DNA of 30,261 nucleotides from MAG-121220-bin8 sp965655865. Lineage in GTDB: Bacteria > Bacteroidota > Bacteroidia > Flavobacteriales > Flavobacteriaceae. The stretch lies in NCBI GenBank assembly GCA_965655865.1, contig CBFHJJ010000018.1, positions 1 through 30,261 on the forward strand. The letters run 5' to 3'. Below, in pieces: positions 17,847 to 26,054 of the stretch. Position numbers and translations under genes: made by a program. Position 1 is the stretch's first letter. Each line of letters opens with the position of its first letter. Below the pieces are notes generated by a model, which was not told the DNA's origin, did no database searches, and saw nothing but the letters and a program-made list of their open reading frames with translations.

Positions 17847-18751
17847 AGATATCTTTCTAATAATTCTTTAGTCTTTAAAATACCTTTATCCTCAGAAATA
17901 TTTAATCCTTCATATTCAATTCCATAATACCCGTTATATTCGAATTTTTTTACAATATCAATTATTCTTTTAAAATTTATTGTTGATTCTTCACCGTTAT
18001 TTGTAAAATCAAAAGATTTTGCACTAACAGCTTTCGCATAAGGCATAAGCTCTTCCATTCCTAGGTATTTATCGTATTCGTCAATACATTGACTGAAGTA
18101 ATTATTTGGATCTTTTTTTTCAATACAAAAGTTACCAAAATCGGGTAAAGTTCCACAATTTTCAAGATTTACTTCTTTCATAACATTGGCTAGAAGTTTT
18201 GCATTAGAACTTAATCCTCCATGATTTTCTACAATAATATTTACTTTATCTCTTTTAGCAATAGAACATAATTTTGATAAAGATTCAGAGGAGAACTCTG
18301 TCCAACTTTCTTTTTGTATTTCTCCATTTAAGTTGACTCTTATAGAGTGACATCCTAATTCGTGCGCCATTTCTATCCATTTAATATGATTTTCAATAGC
18401 TTTTTCTCTTTTTATGCTATTCATCGTAGCTAAATCGCCTTCACCATCAACCATGATTAAGAGATTATTTATACCATTATCTTTTGATTTTGACAAGAGC
18501 TCCTTAGAAATTTTATTAATTGATCTTCTTTTTAATTCGTCCCAGTAAAGAGACGAAACATATTCAACCGCATCAAATCCCATTGAACGAGCCTTAATCG
18601 AAAAATCATTTGGAGACAATTCTTTATTTATTTTAATGGCTCTATGAAGAGACCATTGAGCTAAGGAAATTTTTTTATTATTTGTAGGTGAATTAAAAGC
18701 TAATCCTAATGTTCCTAGTGCAATTAACTGATTAAAATTTCTTCTTTTCAT
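17843..18751 (-). CDS. Tat-type sugar phosphate isomerase/epimerase-like TIM-barrel protein
   Basis: 302 residues. The N-terminus MKRRNFNQLIALGTLGLAF has the twin arginine and short hydrophobic stretch of a Tat signal, implying export folded. The rest is an AP-endonuclease-2/xylose-isomerase-like TIM barrel, with metal-ligand candidates in VENHGG, LPDFGNF and YYGIEYEG. Relatives act on sugars or inositol derivatives; the substrate here is not predictable. It starts 11 nt after the permease/peptidase gene and so probably ends that operon. It is convergent with the ADP-ribosylglycohydrolase lipoprotein, the stops sharing CTAA, with a perfect 12-bp palindrome AAAGATATCTTT just inside (17845-17856). 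Confidence 0.82.
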   Translation of the reverse strand: MKRRNFNQLIALGTLGLAFNSPTNNKKISLAQWSLHRAIKINKELSPNDFSIKARSMGFDAVEYVSSLYWDELKRRSINKISKELLSKSKDNGINNLLIMVDGEGDLATMNSIKREKAIENHIKWIEMAHELGCHSIRVNLNGEIQKESWTEFSSESLSKLCSIAKRDKVNIIVENHGGLSSNAKLLANVMKEVNLENCGTLPDFGNFCIEKKDPNNYFSQCIDEYDKYLGMEELMPYAKAVSAKSFDFTNNGEESTINFKRIIDIVKKFEYNGYYGIEYEGLNISEDKGILKTKELLERYL

Positions 18752-18762
18752 TTTAAAAACTA

Positions 18763-21700
18763 TTATTCAATTTTCTTTCTGTTGTCTTCAGAATTAGTGT
18801 CTATTAATTTGTTGTAAGGATCAATACCAACTTCAATAGGTTCTTTATCAATAATTATTGAAATTTTATTGTGAATTGATGATATCTTATGTTTTTTTAA
18901 ATACAATTCAGTTTCATTATCATCTTCATCCTTTCCAAAAATACCAACATCAATATAATCAGCTAAAAACACAGAATAATCCGGTTTTTTCATTTCTTTA
19001 GTCTGATAAGTTATAGAATCTCTTTCTTCTTCGCCGTAGAATGCCCTACCTTTTTCGTTATTTCTGTATTTACTGACTTTAAATTCAATGTCAACTTTGT
19101 ACTTTCCGTTGTCAAGTTTTTTTGATTTAGTTTCAACAATTCGGTTTTGATAAAGTGTAATAGTTTCAAACATATCTTTAATAAGATAATTCAATGAATC
19201 TGGTGTAACTTCTTTGATATGATTAACCATATCAATTGACGTAGTGTATGGTGGCTCTTGAAATGCTACTTTTTTGACATATTTACTTAAAGCTTTATTA
19301 AGTGTCTTTTCTCCAATGTAATCACTTAATGCATAAAAAATTAAAGAACCTTTTTGATAATGAATATAACCTTGACCATCATTATACATAAGTGCATTTT
19401 CTCTTTTTCTTTCAAAAGTTCTTGATGTTAAATATTCATCTAAAGATCTTTTCAAAAATTTTCTCATTTTTTTCTTTCCGTTAACCTGTTCAATTACTTT
19501 TAAAGAAACATATTCAGATAAACTTTCAGAAAGCATGGTAGCACCCAATACATCAGCTCCAATTACTTGATGTGCCCACCATTGATGAGCAACTTCATGA
19601 ACCGTAACAAAGAAAGCATAATCGTTACCTCCTTCTTCTGAATCGTCTACTTTAGCTATAAAACCAATATCTTCTGAAAACGGGACTGTATTGGGAAACG
19701 ATTGAGCGAATCCACCTGCAGTTCTTGGAAATTCGATAATTCTAAGTTGTTTATGTTGATATGGACTAAAATTAGTAGAGCAATATTCAAGTGCTGCTTT
19801 CATTCCTTTCATCATTCTGTCTAAGTTATAATCATGATCTTTATGGTAATAAATTTCCAGATTAACATCATTCCATTTATCTTTTGAAATTTCGTACTTT
19901 CCGGAGTTAAATGCATAAAAGTTTAAAATTTTACTATCCATTTTGTAGTTAAAATATTTTCTATCTCCCTTGATCCATTCTTTTTGTAAGTATCCAGGAG
20001 CTATTGCTATTTGATCTTTAGAAGTACTAACAGTAGCTTCAAAATCAATCCAATCTGCATCTTTTGAAATATATGTATTTCCAAGTGCTGTTGAATCAGA
20101 TGGAAATGGTTTTAATTTATTGGGTGGGAGATCGTATTTTTCTCTAGTTTTATCATCTCTTAGTTCTCCGCCTGGGTATCCAAAAGATGGAAAAGCTGAA
20201 TTATTTAAAAAAGTTCCGTTACTAACAACCCTTGAGTTATTTCTAATCATTGTATTAGGCTTATTTTTAACCGTAAAAAATAAATTAATACTATCACCTG
20301 GGCTCAATGCCTGTTTCAATTTATAAATATCAAAGTTATACAATGTGTCTTCGAGGACTAGATCAGTTTCTTTATTAAACTCAAATGTACTTATAGAACT
20401 TCCATGATTTAAAAATAAACTATCAATTACATTAGATGTTTTATTAACCATTACGTAAGTACCAGATGCGTCAGCATCTAAAGTTTTGGGGAACAGATTA
20501 ACATCAACTTTTACAGAAACAATTCTAGGTTGATCATAATTCTCATATTTTTTATATTTCTTTTCCCACTCAACTGTTTGTAATTCACTTTCTTTTGAAG
20601 AAGTTCTTTTATTTAGAATATTTGTTTCATAATATAGGTAACTTCCAGTGCTCAAAAACATAATTAAGAATAATCCTATAAATTTTGGATATTTTCCTTT
20701 GAATCTTGATTTAGCAATTGTAATTCTATCTTTGAAACTAGAAGGTAAACCTCTGAAATAAAATAAATAAGCTAAGATGTAAAAAACTAGACCTAGGGAT
20801 AACCAATATATTTTATATAAAAAATATCTATTTAAAGTACTTCCGTAACCATTCATGTCTGAAAAAGCGTAACCAGTTCCTGAGTTATATTTAAATATGG
20901 ATTGTTCTACGCCAGCCGCACCTAAAAGTGGTATGCCGATAAAAAGAAGGATCATTATAAATAATCCAACGTATCTGTCAGTTATTAAAGTTTGTATAAG
21001 AACTGCAAGAAGTGCCCATATGATATATGAAATCATTGACAAAACAATTAATTCAAACAAATAATGACCAATTTCAAAATCATAGTATCCATTATAAATT
21101 TGAAATAGTATTCCTGAAATCATTACTAAGGAAACTAAAATCAATTGCATTTTTATTAAGGCTAAAAATTTAGATCCTAATAAAATCCAGTTTGGAGTTG
21201 GAGTAGTGTCAATTAATTGATTAATATTAGACACTCTTGATCTGTGTAATAAATTTCCAGCATATAAGAAAGTACATATGTTTATAAATAAAGTAAATGT
21301 TAATCCAGCTTGGAGCATTTTCCATGTTCTTGGATATGTTGGAGTTCCAAATACATTTCCTAACTCAGAAAGTCCAATTAAATTGATTAAAAGACTAATA
21401 ATTACAATAATAATAAATGGCCAACTTTTTACTATAAACAAAAAATCTATATTAGATAAATCCCAAAGTTTTTTTAAATCATTTTTAAAACTAAAATTAA
21501 GAGAAAGTTTTGGTAGATTAACCTTAGTGATTCCTCCAAAGTTATTTTTAATCATTCTTTTAGAATCTTTTTTACTAAACGAAAAAGTAAAAGCATTTTG
21601 ACTAAAACTAAAAACTTTGTAAATACAGAATAATATTATTGCTCCAAGGGACGTTATAATTAACCTGTTGTAAATAATTAATTTACCTAACGGAATGTAT

Positions 21701-22404
21701 AGTTCGTTTTGTTCAGCGACAGTCCAATATCGTGTGTAATATGAAAATGCTGAACTACCAGATGGATCAAGAAGAGCAGCAAGAAATCTATTGTCAGGAT
21801 TACTAGAAAGTCCTTGTAATAAACCTTCAATAATTACTATTAAAATCACACTAACAAAACCAACATAAACATTTCTTGTAAAAGTGACTACACCAAAAAT
21901 TATTGAACTATAAAGAAAAAGATTTGGAAGAATTGATAAATAATAAACATCCAAATATGACTTTAAATCAAATGGATTAACAATTTCTTGATTTGTACCA
22001 GGTAATATTAGTCCAAGAGGAGTACCTAGAAAAATAAAAAGTATAATTAAATTTACTATAAAGAACCCACTTAAAAATTTTGCAGATAAATAGTTGAATT
22101 TAGAAAATGGATAAGAATAGAGTATGGTATGTATTTCACTTTCATAATCTCTGCTTATGGTAGAACCAATAATAGATGGGTAAAAAAATATTAATAAAGA
22201 AGCAGGGGCTGCAAAAAGTCCAGCAATGCCTAAAGGAGAGTTTACTATTTTAGACGATCCAGTTGTTAATGTTATAAAATCGAAAATTCCTGCAGCTGCT
22301 GCAGAAATAAACATTGATAATAAAAAAAATATTATTGAGTATATGTAAAATGCAGGTCTGTTAAACCAATATTTGATTTCGTTAAAAAAGATATTTAAGA
22401 ACAT
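18763..22404 (-). CDS. ABC transporter permease fused to M1-family aminopeptidase
   Basis: 1213 residues. The first about 600 hold two ABC-2-type membrane blocks (helices near 15-40, 65-80, 110-135, 160-195, 245-262, then 328-345, 365-382, 415-435, 450-490, 530-550) and a last helix near 575-592. The remainder is an extracytoplasmic M1-type metallopeptidase. The zinc motif is HEVAH at 936-940 and the candidate third ligand is E960 in MLSES, which gives a 19-residue spacer where classical M1 enzymes have 18. The GAMEN exopeptidase motif is replaced by AGGFAQSFPN (896-905). The fusion occurs in Bacteroidetes. The ATPase gene lies 11 nt upstream, and together they could couple peptide export or membrane stress to peptide cleavage (inference). 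Confidence 0.9.
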   Translation of the reverse strand: MFLNIFFNEIKYWFNRPAFYIYSIIFFLLSMFISAAAAGIFDFITLTTGSSKIVNSPLGIAGLFAAPASLLIFFYPSIIGSTISRDYESEIHTILYSYPFSKFNYLSAKFLSGFFIVNLIILFIFLGTPLGLILPGTNQEIVNPFDLKSYLDVYYLSILPNLFLYSSIIFGVVTFTRNVYVGFVSVILIVIIEGLLQGLSSNPDNRFLAALLDPSGSSAFSYYTRYWTVAEQNELYIPLGKLIIYNRLIITSLGAIILFCIYKVFSFSQNAFTFSFSKKDSKRMIKNNFGGITKVNLPKLSLNFSFKNDLKKLWDLSNIDFLFIVKSWPFIIIVIISLLINLIGLSELGNVFGTPTYPRTWKMLQAGLTFTLFINICTFLYAGNLLHRSRVSNINQLIDTTPTPNWILLGSKFLALIKMQLILVSLVMISGILFQIYNGYYDFEIGHYLFELIVLSMISYIIWALLAVLIQTLITDRYVGLFIMILLFIGIPLLGAAGVEQSIFKYNSGTGYAFSDMNGYGSTLNRYFLYKIYWLSLGLVFYILAYLFYFRGLPSSFKDRITIAKSRFKGKYPKFIGLFLIMFLSTGSYLYYETNILNKRTSSKESELQTVEWEKKYKKYENYDQPRIVSVKVDVNLFPKTLDADASGTYVMVNKTSNVIDSLFLNHGSSISTFEFNKETDLVLEDTLYNFDIYKLKQALSPGDSINLFFTVKNKPNTMIRNNSRVVSNGTFLNNSAFPSFGYPGGELRDDKTREKYDLPPNKLKPFPSDSTALGNTYISKDADWIDFEATVSTSKDQIAIAPGYLQKEWIKGDRKYFNYKMDSKILNFYAFNSGKYEISKDKWNDVNLEIYYHKDHDYNLDRMMKGMKAALEYCSTNFSPYQHKQLRIIEFPRTAGGFAQSFPNTVPFSEDIGFIAKVDDSEEGGNDYAFFVTVHEVAHQWWAHQVIGADVLGATMLSESLSEYVSLKVIEQVNGKKKMRKFLKRSLDEYLTSRTFERKRENALMYNDGQGYIHYQKGSLIFYALSDYIGEKTLNKALSKYVKKVAFQEPPYTTSIDMVNHIKEVTPDSLNYLIKDMFETITLYQNRIVETKSKKLDNGKYKVDIEFKVSKYRNNEKGRAFYGEEERDSITYQTKEMKKPDYSVFLADYIDVGIFGKDEDDNETELYLKKHKISSIHNKISIIIDKEPIEVGIDPYNKLIDTNSEDNRKKIE

Positions 22405-22415
22405 GTATTGGTTTT

Positions 22416-23303
22416 TTAAGAATTATTATTTTGATCTTGTTTAAGAGCAATAAAATAAACGTCGTCTAGTTGAGGCTCTGCTTTTTTGAAATCTGTTCCA
22501 GGTTTTTTGTCTGAAAAAACTCTAATGGTTAGTGAATTATCTACGTTGTAATTAGATGATAATATGTTGAATTCGTTTTCAGCACCCTCGAGATCATCTC
22601 TTAGGACTGATTTGGTCCAAATTTTATTTTTCAATTCATTTGTTGAATCAACAGGTTTAACGTGTCTAAGTATTTTTCCTCCGTTTAGGATTGCCATATC
22701 ATTACATAGTTCTTTTACATCATCAACAATGTGAGTAGAGAAAATTACAGTACTGTTAGTGCCAACTTCTCTTAAAACATTTAAGAAACGTTGTCTTTCT
22801 GCAGGATCTAATCCAGCAGTTGGTTCATCTACAATAATTAGCTCTGGATTGTTTAATAATAATTGTGCAATCCCGAATCTTTGTTTCATTCCTCCTGAAT
22901 ATCCAGAAACATTTTTCTTTTTAACATCAGTTAAATTAGTAATTTCTAAAAGTTTATCAATTAAAGCTTTTCTTTCTTTTTTATCAGAAACTCCTTTAAG
23001 TTTTGCGAAATAGTTTAATAATTCTTCAGCTGACATATTTGGATAAACTCCAAATGATTGAGGTAGATATCCTAATGTTTTTCTCAGAGAGATTTGATCT
23101 TCAATAACGTTTATATCGTTAAATGTAATTGAGCCGGTATCTGGTGATTGTAATGTTGCAATGGTTCTCATTAATGTAGATTTGCCAGCTCCATTTGGAC
23201 CAAGTAATCCAAACATACCCTTGCCAATTTCTAAACTCAAATTGTCCAATGCTTTAACTTTGTTACTATACGTTTTTGTTAGATTTTCTATTATTAAACT
23301 CAT
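22416..23303 (-). CDS. ABC transporter ATP-binding protein
   Basis: 295 residues with all ABC ATPase motifs: Walker A GPNGAGKST, the signature SGGMKQR, Walker B LIIVDEP with AGLDP, and the switch histidine in FSTHIVDD. It is the energising subunit for the permease/M1 peptidase encoded 11 nt downstream; the type resembles ABC-2 export systems. The C-terminal about 80 residues are a less conserved extension. A TAnnTTTG box, TATCTTTG (23328-23321), lies 18 nt upstream of the start. The ACATTC-N6-GAATGT palindrome lies 12 nt further upstream and could control this operon too. Confidence 0.93.
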   Translation of the reverse strand: MSLIIENLTKTYSNKVKALDNLSLEIGKGMFGLLGPNGAGKSTLMRTIATLQSPDTGSITFNDINVIEDQISLRKTLGYLPQSFGVYPNMSAEELLNYFAKLKGVSDKKERKALIDKLLEITNLTDVKKKNVSGYSGGMKQRFGIAQLLLNNPELIIVDEPTAGLDPAERQRFLNVLREVGTNSTVIFSTHIVDDVKELCNDMAILNGGKILRHVKPVDSTNELKNKIWTKSVLRDDLEGAENEFNILSSNYNVDNSLTIRVFSDKKPGTDFKKAEPQLDDVYFIALKQDQNNNS

Positions 23304-23320
23304 GTGTTTTTTTTGAGGTC

Positions 23321-23328
23321 CAAAGATA
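23321..23328 (-). promoter_or_regulatory. Promoter -7 box of the ABC/peptidase operon
   Basis: On the minus strand the bases read TATCTTTG, a full match to the Bacteroidetes TAnnTTTG consensus, 17 nt before the ATG at 23303. A second copy of TATCTTTG occurs at 23397-23390 on the same strand, next to the divergent start codon, and is less well placed. Confidence 0.55.
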
Positions 23329-23340
23329 GTATTTTATTTT

Positions 23341-23358
23341 ACATTCCATAATGAATGT
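23341..23358. promoter_or_regulatory. Palindromic operator candidate, site 1 (ACATTC-N6-GAATGT)
   Basis: A perfect 6-bp inverted repeat with a 6-nt spacer (cataat) lies between the ABC ATPase and the FAD oxidoreductase. It ends 43 nt before the plus-strand ATG and 21 nt before TACATTTA, a possible -7 box at 23380-23387, so it overlaps the -33 region. The same arms and spacer length recur at 28925-28942. The 18-bp shape fits a dimeric helix-turn-helix regulator. Confidence 0.6.
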
Positions 23359-23401
23359 TTTTAGATAAACATAATTCACTACATTTAAACAAAGATAAAT
23401 T

Positions 23402-24997
23402 ATGATCCAATCATACAAACAAAAAATAAATCTTGAAGAAAAATATGATGCTATAATTATTGGATCTGGAATAGGTAGTTTATGTACAGCGGCTTTACTT
23501 TCAAAAGAAGGGAAAAAAGTTCTTGTTTTAGAACGTCATTACACAGCTGGTGGTTTTACTCATGTTTTTAAAAGAAAAGGTTATGAGTGGGATGTAGGTA
23601 TACATTATATAGGAGAGGTTCAAAACCCTAATTCTCCTATTAGAAAAATGTTTGATTATATTTCAAACGATAAGCTCAAGTGGGCTGATATGGGCGAGGT
23701 TTACGATAAAATTATAATTGGAGATAAGACATATGATTTTGTAAAAGGAGTTAATAACTATAAGGCAAAAATGCATGAATATTTTCCTGATGATATTGAT
23801 GCCATTGATAAATATGTTCAACTAGTTTTCGATTGCAATAAAACAATGAAAAAGTTTTATTTAGAGAAAGCTTTACCTACGTATGTAAGCAAGCTAATCG
23901 GTTTCTTTTTTAGAAAAAATTATTTAAAATATTCTAGTAAAACAACATATGAAGTTATTAGTTCATTAACGGAAAATGAAGATTTAATCAAAGTTTTAAC
24001 TGGTCAATATGGAGATTATGGTTTGCCACCAAAGCAAAGTAGTTTTGCTATGCATGCAAGTGTAGTTAAACATTATTTTAACGGAGGAAGTTTTCCGATT
24101 GGAGGTTCTTCTCAAATTGCTAACACTATTGATAATGTGATCGAATCAAGTAAGGGAACTGTTCTTGTAAGCGCAGAGGTTAAAAATATAATAATTAAAA
24201 AAAATAAAGCTTATGGTGTAGAAATGAGTGATGGTAAGAAATTTTATTCTGATTTAATCATTAGTGGAACTGGTGTTTTTCAAACTTTTAATCATTTAGT
24301 TCCGAATGAAATTAGCGTTAAACATGGTTTTGTGAATAATTTAAAAAAAGTAACACCCTCTGTAGCTCATGGTTGCTTGTATATCGGGCTAAATGGTACA
24401 TCTGAAGAGTTAGAATTGCCTAAAAACAATTTATGGATATATCCAAATGATGTTGATCACGATACTGCAGTTTCGAATTATCTAAACGATACTAATTCAG
24501 ATTTCCCTTTAGTGTATATTTCATTTGCTTCGTCTAAAGATCCATCCTGGCAATCAAGATATCCAGGTAAAAGTACTATAGATATAATCACATTATTACC
24601 TTATGAAAGTTTTATGAAATGGGAGGGAACCAAGTGGATGAAAAGGGGAGAGGATTATGATGATTTAAAAGAAAAAATCACAAATCGATTACTAAATCAT
24701 CTTTATAAACAATTACCTCAGTTAAAAGGTAAAATTGATACCTATGAGCTGTCTAGTCCTCTAACCACTAAAAACTTTGTCAATTACAGCAAAGGCGAGT
24801 TATATGGACTAGATCACACTCCATCGAGGTTCAATCAAAAATTTTTAAGACCTAAAACTCCAATTAAAAACTTTTATTTAACTGGTCAAGATATTGTTTC
24901 TGCCGGAGTAGGTGGTGCTCTATTTTCGGGACTTATTACAGCAGCTTCAATTACGGGAATTAATTTTATGAAAAAAATATATAAAAAAGAGGACTAA
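23402..24997 (+). CDS. FAD-dependent oxidoreductase, carotenoid isomerase/retinol saturase-like
   Basis: 531 residues with the N-terminal dinucleotide fold DAIIIGSGIGSLCTAALLS (G21, G23, G25 region), ending in the acidic VLVLERH, then GGFTHVFKRKGYEWDVGIHYIG, which marks the CrtI/CrtISO/RetSat-like amine-oxidase superfamily. The C-terminal FAD motif is FYLTGQDIVSAGVGGALFSG. Relatives isomerise or saturate polyene lipids and carotenoids. The true substrate is not determined; no other carotenoid gene is nearby. It is monocistronic: the palindromic site 1 lies upstream and a strong hairpin terminator overlaps its stop codon. The start ATG at 23402 is the first in frame and gives a normal N-terminus without a signal peptide. 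Confidence 0.88.
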   Translation: MIQSYKQKINLEEKYDAIIIGSGIGSLCTAALLSKEGKKVLVLERHYTAGGFTHVFKRKGYEWDVGIHYIGEVQNPNSPIRKMFDYISNDKLKWADMGEVYDKIIIGDKTYDFVKGVNNYKAKMHEYFPDDIDAIDKYVQLVFDCNKTMKKFYLEKALPTYVSKLIGFFFRKNYLKYSSKTTYEVISSLTENEDLIKVLTGQYGDYGLPPKQSSFAMHASVVKHYFNGGSFPIGGSSQIANTIDNVIESSKGTVLVSAEVKNIIIKKNKAYGVEMSDGKKFYSDLIISGTGVFQTFNHLVPNEISVKHGFVNNLKKVTPSVAHGCLYIGLNGTSEELELPKNNLWIYPNDVDHDTAVSNYLNDTNSDFPLVYISFASSKDPSWQSRYPGKSTIDIITLLPYESFMKWEGTKWMKRGEDYDDLKEKITNRLLNHLYKQLPQLKGKIDTYELSSPLTTKNFVNYSKGELYGLDHTPSRFNQKFLRPKTPIKNFYLTGQDIVSAGVGGALFSGLITAASITGINFMKKIYKKED

Positions 24998-25020
24998 ACA
25001 CGCCCTCTTTTTTATTTTTT
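24983..25020. terminator. Bidirectional rho-independent terminator
   Basis: A perfect 10-bp stem AAAAAAGAGG (24983-24992) pairs with CCTCTTTTTT (25004-25013) around an 11-nt loop, with a T-rich tail beyond. It overlaps the last codons and stop of the oxidoreductase gene. The A-run on the left arm provides a T-run on the minus strand, so it can also end transcription of the convergent lipoprotein gene at 25029. Confidence 0.88.
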
Positions 25021-25028
25021 TACAAAAT

Positions 25029-25553
25029 TTATTTTTGAGATGCAGCTAGTTCAGCATCAAGCAAAGTAGGGTCGAAGAAGTGATAAACATCTACAATTTT
25101 TTCATTTTCAAATCTGAATGCATGATGTACCGGTATTTGAATCTCATTTCCAGTAATTTTCCCTGTTGCAGTCCAATAGAACCATGCCAAAGACCAAACA
25201 CTTCCATTATCATAAGTTGCAGTTGTTACATTGGTTGGTTGAATTTTACTATTAGAAATATCATCAAATAATGAGTGATGTAAAGCGGCCGCTCCAACCC
25301 ATTCTTCTTTAGAAACTTTGTTTGAATTGAAATAAAAATTTCCATCATCAGCCATCAGAGATGCAGAATCCTCAAATTTATTCGCAATATAATTATCCAT
25401 AAGTTCTCTGGTTAGCATGGATTCTTTACTTGAATCACTGGTTACACCAGACCATCCACCAAATTCCATATTTGGTTCAATTTTTTTTGAATTTTCAGTT
25501 TCACACGAAATTAAAAACCCAAAAATAAACGTTAATAAAATTAATTTTTTCAT
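25029..25553 (-). CDS. SnoaL/NTF2-like lipoprotein
   Basis: 174 residues. The signal sequence MKKLILLTFIFGFLISC ends in a lipobox with C17, so it is a lipid-anchored envelope protein. The remainder looks like an NTF2/SnoaL-type cone fold: an N-terminal helix pair (LTRELMDNYIANKFEDSASLM), ADDGNFYFNSNKVSKEEW, then strands VWSLAWFYWTATGK and IPVHHAFRFENEKIVDVYHFFD. Such proteins bind small molecules or act as hydrolases and isomerases; no function can be given. It is a single gene, convergent with the FAD oxidoreductase and sharing its terminator, and divergent from osmC. Confidence 0.72.
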   Translation of the reverse strand: MKKLILLTFIFGFLISCETENSKKIEPNMEFGGWSGVTSDSSKESMLTRELMDNYIANKFEDSASLMADDGNFYFNSNKVSKEEWVGAAALHHSLFDDISNSKIQPTNVTTATYDNGSVWSLAWFYWTATGKITGNEIQIPVHHAFRFENEKIVDVYHFFDPTLLDAELAASQK

Positions 25554-25611
25554 ATCATAAATTTTTAATCAATATATATAAACTTATTATATGAATACCA
25601 ATTTATTCTAC

Positions 25612-25619
25612 TAATTTTG
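25612..25619 (+). promoter_or_regulatory. Promoter -7 box of the OsmC gene
   Basis: TAATTTTG on the plus strand matches TAnnTTTG and lies 21 nt before the OsmC ATG, giving a short leader. No palindromic operator was seen in this 87-nt divergent gap. Confidence 0.5.
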
Positions 25620-25640
25620 AAACAATAAATAATAGTCAAT

Positions 25641-26048
25641 ATGAAAATTTCAATGGATTATGTCAATGATAATACTTTTAAAGTGCAAAATCAGTCAAAT
25701 AATGAACTTTTGATAGACATGTGTGATCCTGACAAAAAAAATCATCTTTCTCCAATGGAACTATTATTATCTGCTGTAACATCTTGTGCTGCTGTTGAAA
25801 TTGTTTCTATGATAAAAAAAAGAAAAAGAAATTTTCAAAATATTTTAGCAGAAACCCATGGCGTAAGAGTTGATTCTTCTCCAAGGTATTTTACTTCAAT
25901 CGATATTAAATATATTATTTATTCAAAAGATTTAACTGATAGTGAAGCTGACAGATATATTTCTCTTTCATTAGAAAAATATTGTTCAGTTGGAGCAACT
26001 ATTAATGATAAAACTAAAATAAATCATAGTTTTAAAATTATCAGATAA
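25641..26048 (+). CDS. OsmC family protein
   Basis: 135 residues, the normal size for a single OsmC/Ohr domain. Both redox cysteines are present: C49 in LLSAVTSCAAVEI and C115 in LEKYCSVGAT. These proteins reduce organic or fatty-acid hydroperoxides in the cytoplasm using lipoyl or thiol partners; the YhfA-like branch is also possible, and the exact substrate cannot be told. It has its own TAnnTTTG promoter and no cotranscribed partner. It is convergent with the esterase gene, and a 23-bp palindrome covers both stop codons. Confidence 0.9.
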   Translation: MKISMDYVNDNTFKVQNQSNNELLIDMCDPDKKNHLSPMELLLSAVTSCAAVEIVSMIKKRKRNFQNILAETHGVRVDSSPRYFTSIDIKYIIYSKDLTDSEADRYISLSLEKYCSVGATINDKTKINHSFKIIR

Positions 26049-26054
26049 TTTTAA
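26032..26054. terminator. AT-only palindrome spanning two convergent stop codons
   Basis: TTAAAATTATC (26032-26042), one central A, and GATAATTTTAA (26044-26054) form a perfect inverted repeat with 11-bp arms. It contains the TAA of osmC (26046-26048) and the stop of the esterase gene (26053-26051). As RNA it would form a stem of about ten A-U pairs with a short loop and a T-rich flank either way, so it may be a weak bidirectional terminator. Confidence 0.4.

Noticed and set aside
17845..17856. Perfect palindrome AAAGATATCTTT at the convergent junction as a terminator
   Set aside because: There is no loop and no T-run, so it is probably chance in AT-rich sequence.
23341..23358. Assignment of the palindrome to a persulfide-sensing ArsR-type regulator (SqrR/BigR) because of ATTC/GAAT half-sites
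   Set aside because: As I recall those operators have an 8-nt gap between ATTC and GAAT; here it is 6, and the sulfur genes in this window lack the motif.
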